Positions 24,423 through 32,835 of a stretch of DNA of 64,000 nucleotides are shown here, piece by piece. Within the stretch, counting starts at the first letter, position 1. Each line of letters starts with the position of its first letter. The notes below the pieces were generated by a model. That model did not search any database and was not told the DNA's origin. It was given only the letters and a program-made list of their open reading frames with translations. Position numbers and translations under genes: made by a program. This stretch comes from Sphingomonas caeni (lineage in GTDB: Bacteria; Pseudomonadota; Alphaproteobacteria; Sphingomonadales; Sphingomonadaceae): the NCBI RefSeq assembly GCF_026013415.1, contig NZ_JAPDOK010000002.1, positions 372,001 through 436,000 of the forward strand. Direction: 5' to 3'.

Positions 24423-25091
24423 ATGAAGGACGGCCCCTCGATCTCGCATGTCGCCGCGCTGATCGGCGATCCGGCGCGGGCGAACATGCTCGTTGCCCTG
24501 ATGGACGGGCGCGCGCTGACGGTGAGCGAACTCGCCGAATGCGCGGGCGTGGCGCTGCCCACCGCCTCGGGGCACCTCGCGCGGCTCGGCGATGCCGGGC
24601 TGGTGACCCCCGCAAAGCAGGGCCGCCATCGCTATTTCCGCCTTGCCGATGGCGATGTCGCCGCCGCGATCGAGCTGTTGATGGGGATCGCCGAGCGCAC
24701 CGGCGCCCGCCCGGCCCGCACCGGCCCGCGCGACGCGGCGATGCGCGCCGCACGGGTCTGCTACGATCACCTCGCGGGGGAACGGGCGGTGCGGCTGGCC
24801 GAGCGGCTGGTGGAGGATGGCTGTATCGGCGAAGGCGAAACGCCCGACCTGACCGATGCGGGCCGAACCCTGCTTGCCGGGCTCGGCATCGCCATTCCCA
24901 CTCAGGGCCGCCGCCCGCTGTGCCGAACCTGTCTCGACTGGAGCGAGCGGCGCAATCATCTGGCGGGCGCGCTGGGCGCCGCGATCCTCGGCCATGTGCT
25001 GGCGCAGGGCTGGGCGGCGCGCGGGCCCGGCCGGGTGGTGCGCTTCACCCCTGCGGGAGCCGCCGCGTTCGATCGCGCGTTCGGGCTCTAG
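24423..25091 (+). CDS. ArsR-type winged-helix transcriptional regulator
   Basis: A 222-aa regulator. The N-terminal winged helix (residues about 8-80) has ALIGDPARANMLVALMDGRA, TVSELAECAGVALPTASGHL and a wing at PAKQGRHRYFRLADGDV. The C-terminal part has no named domain but contains one Cys pair (LCRTCLDW). Members of this type repress a divergent operon and lose DNA binding on sensing an inducer. Divergent from the NIPSNAP/ABM pair, which is the likely target. Confidence 0.8.
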   Translation: MKDGPSISHVAALIGDPARANMLVALMDGRALTVSELAECAGVALPTASGHLARLGDAGLVTPAKQGRHRYFRLADGDVAAAIELLMGIAERTGARPARTGPRDAAMRAARVCYDHLAGERAVRLAERLVEDGCIGEGETPDLTDAGRTLLAGLGIAIPTQGRRPLCRTCLDWSERRNHLAGALGAAILGHVLAQGWAARGPGRVVRFTPAGAAAFDRAFGL

Positions 25092-25092
25092 G

Positions 25093-25446
25093 ATGCGCCG
25101 CCACTTCTACCTCGCCACGGGATTCATCTGCATCGGGCTGGCGATCATCGGCGCGATCCTGCCGCTGATGCCGACCACGATCTTTGTGATCCTCGCGGCC
25201 TATTGCTTCGCGCGAAGCAGCCCGGAGCTGGAGGCGCGGCTGCTCGAACATCCGCGCTTCGGCAAGCACATCCTCCTGTGGCGCGAGAAGGGCGCGATCA
25301 GCCGCACCGGCAAGCACGCCGCGGCCGCCGCCTTCGCGGTCAGCATCGCGGCATCGCTGATCTTCGTGCGGCTGCCCTGGTCGCTCCTTCCCGTCGCCGC
25401 CGCCTTGATCATCGGCGGCTGGATCTGGACGCGGCCCGAGGCCTGA
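25093..25446 (+). CDS. DUF454 (YbaN-like) inner membrane protein
   Basis: A 117-aa membrane protein: FYLATGFICIGLAIIGAILP and LPLMPTTIFVILAAYCFARS, then residues 70-115 with two more hydrophobic stretches. The family is widespread (YbaN) with no settled function. It begins 1 nt after the regulator stop, so the two genes are likely one unit. It meets the GH3 gene tail-to-tail: its stop ends at 25446, and the convergent gene ends at 25447. Confidence 0.75.
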   Translation: MRRHFYLATGFICIGLAIIGAILPLMPTTIFVILAAYCFARSSPELEARLLEHPRFGKHILLWREKGAISRTGKHAAAAAFAVSIAASLIFVRLPWSLLPVAAALIIGGWIWTRPEA

Positions 25447-28056
25447 TCACTTCGGCAGCGTTGCGCTCCCGGACAGGTTGAGCTCGAGGCTGGTCCCCGC
25501 GGTCTTGCCGACCGGCTGGCCGCCGCCGACCCAGAGCTGCACCTTGCCCGGCACGATCCGCCGCACGCCCGCCGTGTCGACGATGCTGAGACGCCGGTCG
25601 TCGAGCGCGAAACTCACCGTCCGGGTCTCGCCGCGCTTCAGGGTCACGCGCTGGAAGCCCTGGAGCGCGCGGACCGGGGCGCCCGCGACGCCGGGATGCG
25701 TCACATAGAGCTGGACCACCTCGTCGCCGTCCATCGCGCCGGTATTGGTGACATCGACCGAGACGCTCGCCCGGGTCGCCTTGGCATTGGCATAGCCGAA
25801 ATGCGTGTAGCTGAGGCCGTAGCCGAACGGGTACAGGACATCGCCCTTGAAGTAGCGATAGGTGCGGTTGCCCATCGCATAATCGCCGAACGCCGGAAGC
25901 TGATCGGCCGACTTGTAGAAGGTGATCGGCAGGCGCCCGCCGGGCGAGAAATCGCCTGCGATCAGCGATGCGACCGCAGCACCCCCCTGGCCGCCGGGGT
26001 ACCAGGCTTCGACGATCGCCGGCAGGTTCGCGTCCGCCCAGTTCACGCTGAGCGCGCTGCCGTTCATCAGCACCAGCACCACCGGCTTGCCGGTCGCATG
26101 GAGCCGCTCGAGCAGCGCCTGTTGCGGCCCGGGCAGATCGAGGCTGGTCCGGTCGCCGCCCGCGAAGCCGGGGACCTTGAGCTTCATCTCCTCGCCCTCG
26201 ATCCGCGCCGAAAGCCCGCCGACGAAGATCACGACATCGGCCTGCCTGGCCGCCGCGACCGCATCGTCGCCCTTCTCGCTCGGGCGGCTCCACACCAGCC
26301 GCTGTTGGCCCTTCGCGCCGCGCTGAAAGGCCTCGACCTTGATCGGATAGGTCTTGCCCGCCTCGAGCGTGATCGCGCCGGAGAGGATCGAGGGGCTGTC
26401 GCCCACGCCCCATTCGTCGACGACCAGCGTGTCGTTCACCCAGACGCGGTAGCCATTCTCGCTGGCGAAGCGGAAGCGATACTCGCCGCTCTCGGGCGCC
26501 TTGAGATAGCCCGTCCAGCGCGCGCTATCCTCCTTGTCGCCGGTCCAGCCGATCCGGGCGTTGCGCTCGACGCGCGATTCGGTCGCCGCGCCCTGGAGGT
26601 TGGCGCCCTTGAAATATTCGACCTTGAGGCCGGGCGTCGCGCACGCGGCATCGGCGCACAGGGCCTCGTCCGGCACCGGCGGTTCGGCGGGGCCGACCAG
26701 CCCGGTCCCTTCGGCGTAGATGATCTTCGAGCCCGGGAAGCGGGCGCGCAGTCCGGCGAGCACGGTCACCGGCTGCGAGGGCGTGCCGTAATAATTGCCG
26801 ACCAGCGCGTCCATCGAGTCCGCATTGGGACCGATCACCGCGATCGTCTTCGGCGCGGTCTTGAGCGGCAGGATGCCGTCATTCTTGAGCAGCACCATCG
26901 ATGCGCGCGCCATCCGCTCGGAAAGCGCGCGATGCTCGGGCGTGTCGTAATCCCTGGCGGTGATTTCGCCGAAGGGGCGGGTAGGCTCGAACAGCCCCAG
27001 CCGGATGCGCGCGGAGAAGAGCCGCACCAGCGCACGGTCGACCACCGCGATCGGCAGCCTGCCCTGTTTGACCGCGCGCACGATCGTATCGGTGTCGGTG
27101 GTCATATGGTTGCGGTAGTCGCCGCAGATCACGTCCATCCCGGCCTTGAAGCCGACCGCGACGCCCTCTTCGGGGGTCTTGGTGTAGTGGAGCGCGTCGG
27201 GGCGGTAGATGTTCGCGGCCGCGCCGCAGTCCGACACGACATAGCCCTTGAAGCCCCAGCTGTCGCGCAGATAGCCCTGCATCAGCCGGTCATTGGCGCA
27301 GCCGGGCACGCCGTCGATGGCGTTGTAGACGCACATCAGCGACTCGACCTTGCCCTCGGTCACCGTCGCTCGGAAGGCGGGGAGATAGGTGTCCTCGAGA
27401 TCGTGGAGCGTGGGGTGGACATCCTCCTGGTGCCGGTTGGTCTCGGGCCCCGAATGGACCGCGAAATGCTTCGAGGTCGCGATCACCTTCAGGAAGCGCG
27501 GATCATTGCCCTGCAGCCCGGTGATATAGGCGATGCCGATCCGGCCGGTGAGATAGGGGTCCTCGCCATAGGTTTCCTGGCCCCGGCCCCAGCGCGGATC
27601 GCGGAAGATGTTGATGTTGGGCGACCAGACGGTGAGCCCGCGATAGAAGTCGCTGCCGCCATCGGGATGGACGCGCTCGAGGAACTTGGCGCGGAATTCG
27701 GTGCTGACCGTGTCGCCGACCTGGTGCATCAGCGGCGTGTCCCATGAGGCGGCCATGCCGATCGCCTGGGGGAAGACGGTGGCGATGCCGGCGCGGGCGA
27801 CGCCGTGGAGGCCCTCGTTCCACCAATTATAGGCGGGGACGCCGAGCCGCGGGATCGCCGGCGCGGTATGGCCGAGCTGCGCTGCTTTTTCCTCGAGCGT
27901 CATCCGCGAGACGAGATCGGCGGCGCGGACCTCGGGGCTGAGCGCGGGATTGTTGAACGGCGTGGCCGGGGCAGAGGCGGTCTGCGCGCCACCGGCGGCG
28001 CTCCAGAACGCGACCGACGCCAACACTCCGAACGCGATCATTGCCTTGCGCTTCAC
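25447..28056 (-). CDS. Secreted GH3 beta-xylosidase/beta-glucosidase with PA14 insert
   Basis: An 869-aa secreted glycosidase. Sec signal peptide at 1-25. GH3 N-terminal barrel at about 40-350 with KHFAVHSGPETNRH and the nucleophile Asp276 in GYVVSDCGAA; the SDC sequence is common in the xylosidase branch. GH3 C-terminal domain at about 385-735, interrupted by a PA14 domain at about 465-600 (LKVEYFKGANLQG, YRVWVNDTLVVDEWG). FN3-like domain at 780-860. It releases terminal sugars from xylo- or gluco-oligomers, probably in the periplasm. A LacI-type operator lies 43 bp upstream. Confidence 0.88.
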   Translation of the reverse strand: MKRKAMIAFGVLASVAFWSAAGGAQTASAPATPFNNPALSPEVRAADLVSRMTLEEKAAQLGHTAPAIPRLGVPAYNWWNEGLHGVARAGIATVFPQAIGMAASWDTPLMHQVGDTVSTEFRAKFLERVHPDGGSDFYRGLTVWSPNINIFRDPRWGRGQETYGEDPYLTGRIGIAYITGLQGNDPRFLKVIATSKHFAVHSGPETNRHQEDVHPTLHDLEDTYLPAFRATVTEGKVESLMCVYNAIDGVPGCANDRLMQGYLRDSWGFKGYVVSDCGAAANIYRPDALHYTKTPEEGVAVGFKAGMDVICGDYRNHMTTDTDTIVRAVKQGRLPIAVVDRALVRLFSARIRLGLFEPTRPFGEITARDYDTPEHRALSERMARASMVLLKNDGILPLKTAPKTIAVIGPNADSMDALVGNYYGTPSQPVTVLAGLRARFPGSKIIYAEGTGLVGPAEPPVPDEALCADAACATPGLKVEYFKGANLQGAATESRVERNARIGWTGDKEDSARWTGYLKAPESGEYRFRFASENGYRVWVNDTLVVDEWGVGDSPSILSGAITLEAGKTYPIKVEAFQRGAKGQQRLVWSRPSEKGDDAVAAARQADVVIFVGGLSARIEGEEMKLKVPGFAGGDRTSLDLPGPQQALLERLHATGKPVVLVLMNGSALSVNWADANLPAIVEAWYPGGQGGAAVASLIAGDFSPGGRLPITFYKSADQLPAFGDYAMGNRTYRYFKGDVLYPFGYGLSYTHFGYANAKATRASVSVDVTNTGAMDGDEVVQLYVTHPGVAGAPVRALQGFQRVTLKRGETRTVSFALDDRRLSIVDTAGVRRIVPGKVQLWVGGGQPVGKTAGTSLELNLSGSATLPK

Positions 28057-28098
28057 GGGCCACCTCTCCTGCTATTTGGGAGAGGCCTAACGCATTAA

Positions 28099-28112
28099 TG
28101 GTAGCGCTACCA
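28099..28112. promoter_or_regulatory. LacI-family type operator upstream of the GH3 gene
   Basis: TGGTAGCGCTACCA is a perfect 14-bp palindrome with the central CG step typical of LacI/GalR operators. It sits 42 nt upstream of the GH3 ATG. No LacI regulator is encoded in the window, so it would act from elsewhere. Confidence 0.6.
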
Positions 28113-28173
28113 GAGGGCTCTCGCGCGTACGCGTATATATAGAGTGGGTCCGAGGCGATGGCGCGCACTTCTC

Positions 28174-28297
28174 AATCCTCCCCCGCCAGGGGGAGGTGGC
28201 GCCGAAGGCGACGGAGGGGGAGGACACGAAACAGATGTGGCCGCTTACCTCCCCCTCCGTCAGCTACGCTGACACCTCCCCCTGGCAGGGGAGGATT
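28174..28297. repeat. 124-bp inverted repeat built of G/C-rich palindromes
   Basis: The left arm begins AATCCTCCCCCGCCAGGGGG and the right arm ends CCTGGCAGGGGAGGATT; the inner parts pair as CGGAGGGGGAG with CTCCCCCTCCG. Each half is also a smaller hairpin. This CCTCCCCCTGGCAGGGGGAGG family is common between genes in sphingomonads. It lies in the 379-bp gap between the GH3 start and the fliC end, which otherwise holds only the operator and the fliC terminator. Confidence 0.75.
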
Positions 28298-28322
28298 GGA
28301 AGGCGAGTGCCGTAAACACGGG

Positions 28323-28355
28323 AAAAGCCCCGGTGATCCGAAGACCACCGGGGCT
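28323..28355 (-). terminator. Rho-independent terminator of fliC
   Basis: On the minus strand AGCCCCGGTG pairs with CACCGGGGCT around a 10-nt loop, followed by TTTTCC. It begins about 80 nt beyond the fliC stop and is a strong, GC-rich hairpin suited to a highly transcribed flagellin gene. Confidence 0.8.
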
Positions 28356-28435
28356 CCCCATGCGCCCTCCCCCGAGCAGGAGAGGTGACCGGCCGTGGTG
28401 CCTGTCAGGGGGGTGACACCCCGACCGGCCCACGC

Positions 28436-29254
28436 TTAACGAAGCAGCGTCAGAACCGTCTGCTGGCTCTGGTTCGCCTGGGCGAGCATCGCGGTCGATG
28501 CCTGGCTCAGGATCTGCGCCTTGGCGAGCGCCGCGGTCTCGGACGAGAAGTCCGCGTCCTCGATGCGGCTGCGCGCGTCGGTCAGGTTGGTGACGTTCGA
28601 GGTCAGGTTGTTGACCACCGACTCCAGGCGGCTCTGCGAGGCGCCGAGCGTCGCACGGGCCGTGTTGACCGTGGTCAGCGCGTCGTCGAGCGTCTCGAGC
28701 GCGTCCGAAGCGTCGTCCTGGTCCGAGATGTCGATATCGACGGCGTCGTCGAGATCGACTTCGGCAAGGCTCAGCGTCACGGTGTCGTCCGCGGTCGAAC
28801 CGGTCTGGATCGTCACGTCACCCGAGTCACCCGCCGAACCGTCGAACAGCACATTGCCGTTGAACTTGGTGTTCGCCAGGATGTCCGAGATCTGACCGGT
28901 CAGCTCGGTGACTTCCGCCTGAAGGTTCGTGCGGTCGTCATCGCTGTAGGTGCCCGAAGCCGACTGGACGGCCAGCTCGCGGATACGGTGCAGCATGTTG
29001 GTCACTTCGCCCAGCGCGCCTTCAGCGGTCTGAGCCATCGAAATACCGTCGTTGGCATTGCGGATCGCCTGGTTCATGCCACGGATCGAGCCGGTCATGG
29101 TCGAGGCGATGGCGAGGCCGGCGGCGTCGTCCTTGGCGCTGTTGATGCGCTTGCCGGTCGACAGGCGCTCCATCGCGGTGCCCAGCATCTTCGAAGCGAC
29201 GTTCGAAGCGTTGCCGGCGCGCAGCGCAGCAGTGTTGGTGCCGATAACAGTCAT
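28436..29254 (-). CDS. fliC: Flagellin FliC (compact)
   Basis: A 272-aa filament protein. The N-terminal D0/D1 region reads [40 protein letters not shown] and [20 protein letters not shown]; the C-terminal one has [20 protein letters not shown] and ends QQTVLTLLR. Only about 70 residues separate them, so D2/D3 are nearly absent, giving a thin filament. It is the only flagellin in the window. GGAGTAA lies upstream of the ATG at 29254. Divergent from the activator gene at 29520. Confidence 0.95.
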   Translation of the reverse strand: MTVIGTNTAALRAGNASNVASKMLGTAMERLSTGKRINSAKDDAAGLAIASTMTGSIRGMNQAIRNANDGISMAQTAEGALGEVTNMLHRIRELAVQSASGTYSDDDRTNLQAEVTELTGQISDILANTKFNGNVLFDGSAGDSGDVTIQTGSTADDTVTLSLAEVDLDDAVDIDISDQDDASDALETLDDALTTVNTARATLGASQSRLESVVNNLTSNVTNLTDARSRIEDADFSSETAALAKAQILSQASTAMLAQANQSQQTVLTLLR

Positions 29255-29338
29255 GGTCTTTACTCCATTCAAGCTTGGCGCTTCCCGCGCACCCCCCAGA
29301 CGGGAGCTTCCGAGCCGCCAAGCCAAGGAACGGCAGGC

Positions 29339-29366
29339 CGTCCGGCAGATTTAGCGAAAAACTTTC
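29339..29366 (-). promoter_or_regulatory. possible sigma-28 promoter for fliC
   Basis: Minus strand GAAAGTTT (29359-29366), then 12 nt, then GCCGGACG. This resembles TAAAGTTT-N11-GCCGATAA: the -35 is good, but the -10 is only half conserved and the spacer is one base long. No sigma-54 box is seen in the same gap. Confidence 0.4.
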
Positions 29367-29461
29367 GGCCCTCCGGTGCTTCCACGTGTGGGCGCACGCG
29401 CGCGCACGGACCGCGCGCCCGGATCGGGGGGAGCGTAGGTAGTCGTACGGACCCCCGTAAT

Positions 29462-29476
29462 TTTACTCAGTGTTAA
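29462..29476 (+). promoter_or_regulatory. possible CtrA box upstream of the sigma-54 activator
   Basis: TTTA-N7-TTAA differs from the CtrA consensus TTAA-N7-TTAA by one base. It lies 43 nt ahead of the activator ATG. CtrA controls early flagellar genes in Caulobacter and several sphingomonads; binding here is inferred only from the motif and context. Confidence 0.4.
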
Positions 29477-29519
29477 CCAACAATACCGCATTGAAGCACA
29501 GTCACAGGGGGGTTCCCGA

Positions 29520-30767
29520 ATGCGATCGATTGTTCCGTCTGCAGCGGTGCTGCGGCAGAAATACGCGCTGGTTTCGGCGCTTCGTGCTCAAGGTTTCGCG
29601 ATCGGATCGTGCGAGGACGGGCGTCCCCAGCCGAACGACCTCTATCTGGTGACCGATGGCGAAGTGCCGCCGGCGCCGGCCCGCACGCTGATCATCGGCG
29701 AAGGCGCCCCGCTCGCCATTCCCTTCAGCGACGGCAACCCTGCCCGTCTTTCCTATGACAGCACTGACTCGGCGATCGGCGCCGGTTTCGCCAGCGCGAT
29801 GGCGCGCGGCCCCCATGCCCCCGTCGCCGCCGATCCCGAAAGCCTCGCGCTGCTGGCGCTCAGCGAGCGCGTCGCCGCCTCCGACATCACCGTGCTGATC
29901 AACGGCCCCACCGGCACCGGCAAGGAAGTGCTGGCCAAGGCGATCCATGCCGCCTCGTCGCGCAAGGACGGACCGTTCATCGCGATCAACTGCGCCGCCT
30001 TGCCCGAGACGATGCTCGAGGCGATGCTGTTCGGCCACCACAAGGGCGCCTTCACCGGCGCTTCCTCGGGCGGCCAGGGCTTTTTCCGCGCCGCCAATGG
30101 CGGCACGCTGCTGCTCGACGAAATCGCCGAGATGCCGATCAACCTCCAGGCCAAATTGCTCCGCGCGCTCCAGGAGCGCGAGGTGGTGCCGATCGGCGGG
30201 ACCATCCCCGAAAAGATCGATGTCCGCGTGATCGCCTGCGCCAACCGCGACCTGCACGGCGAAGTCGAGGCCGGCCGGTTCCGGGCCGACCTCTACTACC
30301 GCCTCTCGGTCTTCCCGCTTTCGACCAAGGCGCTGTGCGAACGCCCCGGCGACATCCCCGCGCTCGCCGCGGCGATGGTGCTGCGCCACGCCGGCAATCG
30401 CGCGACGCTTCCCTGGATCTCGGCCGATGCGGTCGAGGTGCTGATGGATCATCAATGGCCGGGCAATGTCCGCGAGCTCGAGAACGTCATCCAGCGCGCG
30501 CTGCTGATGGCGCCGGGCGACACGATCGACGCCGAGCATCTGATCTTCGACCGGTCCACCCCGCGCGCGGTCAATGACGGGCCGGCGACGCTGAGCAACA
30601 TCGTCCAGATCCATGAATTCCAGGCGATCCGCGAGACGCTGGCCGAATGCAACGGCAGCCGTATCGAGACCGCCCGTCGGCTCGGCATTTCCGAGCGCAC
30701 GCTGCGTTACCGGCTCGCCAAGGCGCGCGAACAGGGTGACGAGCTGATCCAGAGGGTGTCGGCATGA
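29520..30767 (+). CDS. Sigma-54-dependent activator (FlbD/FleQ-like), no receiver domain
   Basis: A 415-aa bacterial enhancer-binding protein. AAA+ domain at about 105-335 with Walker A NGPTGTGKE (128-136), the sigma-54 contact loop GAFTGA (176-181) and Walker B GGTLLLDEIAEM. A Fis-type HTH ends the protein (SRIETARRLGISERTLRYRL). The first 100 residues are short, hydrophobic-charged and lack the phosphoacceptor pattern of a receiver domain. Its stop overlaps fliE, so it heads the fliEFGHIJ unit. It is the obvious candidate activator for the four sigma-54 promoters in the window. Confidence 0.9.
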   Translation: MRSIVPSAAVLRQKYALVSALRAQGFAIGSCEDGRPQPNDLYLVTDGEVPPAPARTLIIGEGAPLAIPFSDGNPARLSYDSTDSAIGAGFASAMARGPHAPVAADPESLALLALSERVAASDITVLINGPTGTGKEVLAKAIHAASSRKDGPFIAINCAALPETMLEAMLFGHHKGAFTGASSGGQGFFRAANGGTLLLDEIAEMPINLQAKLLRALQEREVVPIGGTIPEKIDVRVIACANRDLHGEVEAGRFRADLYYRLSVFPLSTKALCERPGDIPALAAAMVLRHAGNRATLPWISADAVEVLMDHQWPGNVRELENVIQRALLMAPGDTIDAEHLIFDRSTPRAVNDGPATLSNIVQIHEFQAIRETLAECNGSRIETARRLGISERTLRYRLAKAREQGDELIQRVSA

Positions 30768-31132
30768 GCGGTATCGGTGGCGTCGGCGGCGGCGGGGGTG
30801 CCATGGGCATCGATCGCGTGCTGCAGCTGCGGCAGCAGATCCTCGAGCGCAACGATGCGCTCCAGCGCGCCAATACGGTCGCGCCCGCGAGCGGCACCGG
30901 CGCGAGCCAGCCGACCAGCTTCGCCGCGACGCTCGAAAACGCGCTCAAGGACGTCAACGCCTCGCAGAACAAGGCGGGCGAGCTTTCGGCCGCGTACGAG
31001 CGCGGCGAGACGGTCGACATCGCCAAGGTGATGCTCGCGCGCCAGGAGGCCTCGGTCGGCTTCGAAGCGACGCTGCAGGTCCGAAACAAGCTGCTGTCCG
31101 CGTACCAGAACATCATGAACATGCCGGTGTGA
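30764..31132 (+). CDS. fliE: Flagellar hook-basal body protein FliE
   Basis: A 122-aa adaptor between the MS ring and the rod. Family regions SFAATLENALKDVNASQNKA, YERGETVDIAKVMLARQEAS and the end VRNKLLSAYQNIMNMPV are clear. It has a Gly-rich N-terminus. The start overlaps the activator stop (ATGA); fliF follows by 5 nt. Confidence 0.93.
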   Translation: MSGIGGVGGGGGAMGIDRVLQLRQQILERNDALQRANTVAPASGTGASQPTSFAATLENALKDVNASQNKAGELSAAYERGETVDIAKVMLARQEASVGFEATLQVRNKLLSAYQNIMNMPV

Positions 31133-31137
31133 GATAG

Positions 31138-32835
31138 ATGAGCAACGCCCTTACCGAGACCGTTCCCGGTCCCCTCGCCAACCCGCTCAGGCAGGTCGGC
31201 GGTTTGCTCGGTCAGCCCGCCGTCCGGCGGGCGATGCCGTTTCTGTTCCTGATCGGCCTGATCGCGGCCGGCTGGCTCGCCTGGTCGATGATCGCGGTGG
31301 GCCCGCAGCGCATCCTGTTCGCGAACCTCAACGATGCCGACAAGTCGGCGGTCACCGCCGCGCTCGACGGTGCGGGCATCCAGAGCAGCCTCGACAGTTC
31401 GGGCTCGCTCACCGTCAACGAGGATGATTTCCACAAGGCGCGGATGCTGCTCGCCAGCCAGGACCTGCCCAAGGCGCAGCCCGGCGGCTATCAGATCCTC
31501 GATCAGATGCCGATGGGCGTCAGCCGCGCGGTCGAGGGCGAACGCCTCCGCCAGGCGCGCGAGACCGAACTGGCGCGCTCGATCCAGGAGATCGACGCGG
31601 TCGCCGAGGCGCGCGTCCATCTCGCGACGCCGGAAGCCAGCGCATTCGTGCGCGATCATGCCCAGCCCTCGGCGAGCGTGATCGTCAAGCTCCAGCCGGG
31701 CCGCGCGCTCGGGGACGCGCAGATCCGCGCGATCGTCAATCTGGTCGCTTCGTCGGTGCCGGGCCTCACGCCGGAGAGCGTTACCGTCGTCGATCAGGGC
31801 GGCGCCTTGCTCAGCAAGTCGGGCGGCGCCGGCGGCGCTTCGGCAGGCGACGAGCGGATCGACTTCCAGCGCCGCGTCGAGGACAAATATCGCCAGCAGC
31901 TCGGCCAGATGCTTACGCCGCTCGTCGGCGCGGGCAATTTCTCGGCCGAGATCCAGGCCGATGTCGACCTCAACGAGAGCCAGGCGACACGCGAAAGCTA
32001 TGACAAGGACAATAGCGTCGTCCGCGCCGAGCAGGGCAATTGGCAGGGGAGCGGCCCGAACCAGAACGGCTCGGCCCCGGGCGGCATTCCCGGCGCGCTG
32101 TCGAACACGCCGCCGCCCGCGAGCACGCTGACCGCGCCCAATGCGCAGCCGACGCCGGGCGCGACGCCCGCCCCGGCGGCGACCCCGGCCGCGGGCGCTA
32201 CGCCCGCCGCCGCGCCGATCCAGAAGCAGAGCGACCAGTTCGCGCGCACCTATGACATGGGCAAGGAAATCTCGGTCACCCGCGCGGTCCCCGGCGGGGT
32301 CAAGCGCCTGTCGGTCGCGATCCTGCTCCGCGAGGAGCCGGGCAAGCCGCGCGGCAAGGTCGAGATCGATCAGATCACCCAGCTCGTCCGCGCCGCGGTC
32401 GGTTTCGATCCCAATCGCGGCGACAATGTCACCGTGATCAGCCGCAAGTTCAATGCCGCCTCCACAGAAGCTGCTGCCGGGCCCGCCTGGTATGATGCCG
32501 GCTGGGTGCCGCTGGTGACGCGCAACGTGACGGCGTTGGTCATCGCGCTGCTGGTGCTGATCATGGGGGTCCGTCCGCTCACCAAGGCGCTGCTCAAGCG
32601 CCGCGACGATGCTTCCGCCACGCGCCCCGCGCTGGCGATGGGTGCTTACAATCAGCAAGGGCAGCAGGGGCCGGGCGGTCAGCCCTCGGGCCCGCCGGTG
32701 AGCGTCGACATGCTCCAGAGCGGCCAGGCCAAGAGCTATGACGAGCGCGTCGGCCTTGTCCGCGGCTTCACCCGCGACAATCCCGCACGCGCCGCGCTCG
32801 CGGTCCGCGACATGATCAAGGCGGACGGCCAGTGA
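31138..32835 (+). CDS. fliF: Flagellar MS-ring protein FliF
   Basis: A 565-aa double-membrane-pass ring protein. TM1 near residues 35-50 (FLFLIGLIAAGWLAWSM) and TM2 near 465-485 (VTALVIALLVLIMGVRPLT). The ring-building motifs lie between, with a Pro/Ala-rich linker at about 320-360. The C-terminal VRDMIKADGQ tail is the FliG-binding peptide region. The stop overlaps fliG. Confidence 0.95.
   Translation: MSNALTETVPGPLANPLRQVGGLLGQPAVRRAMPFLFLIGLIAAGWLAWSMIAVGPQRILFANLNDADKSAVTAALDGAGIQSSLDSSGSLTVNEDDFHKARMLLASQDLPKAQPGGYQILDQMPMGVSRAVEGERLRQARETELARSIQEIDAVAEARVHLATPEASAFVRDHAQPSASVIVKLQPGRALGDAQIRAIVNLVASSVPGLTPESVTVVDQGGALLSKSGGAGGASAGDERIDFQRRVEDKYRQQLGQMLTPLVGAGNFSAEIQADVDLNESQATRESYDKDNSVVRAEQGNWQGSGPNQNGSAPGGIPGALSNTPPPASTLTAPNAQPTPGATPAPAATPAAGATPAAAPIQKQSDQFARTYDMGKEISVTRAVPGGVKRLSVAILLREEPGKPRGKVEIDQITQLVRAAVGFDPNRGDNVTVISRKFNAASTEAAAGPAWYDAGWVPLVTRNVTALVIALLVLIMGVRPLTKALLKRRDDASATRPALAMGAYNQQGQQGPGGQPSGPPVSVDMLQSGQAKSYDERVGLVRGFTRDNPARAALAVRDMIKADGQ

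Noticed and set aside
29281..29340. sigma-54 promoter for fliC (TGGCGGCTCGGAAGC on the minus strand)
   Set aside because: GG-N10-GC spacing is right, but the -12 box is AAGC and the -24 lacks CAC; a sigma-28-like site is a better fit.
28385..29476. A plus-strand frame opposite fliC
   Set aside because: No motif; the flagellin on the minus strand is beyond doubt.
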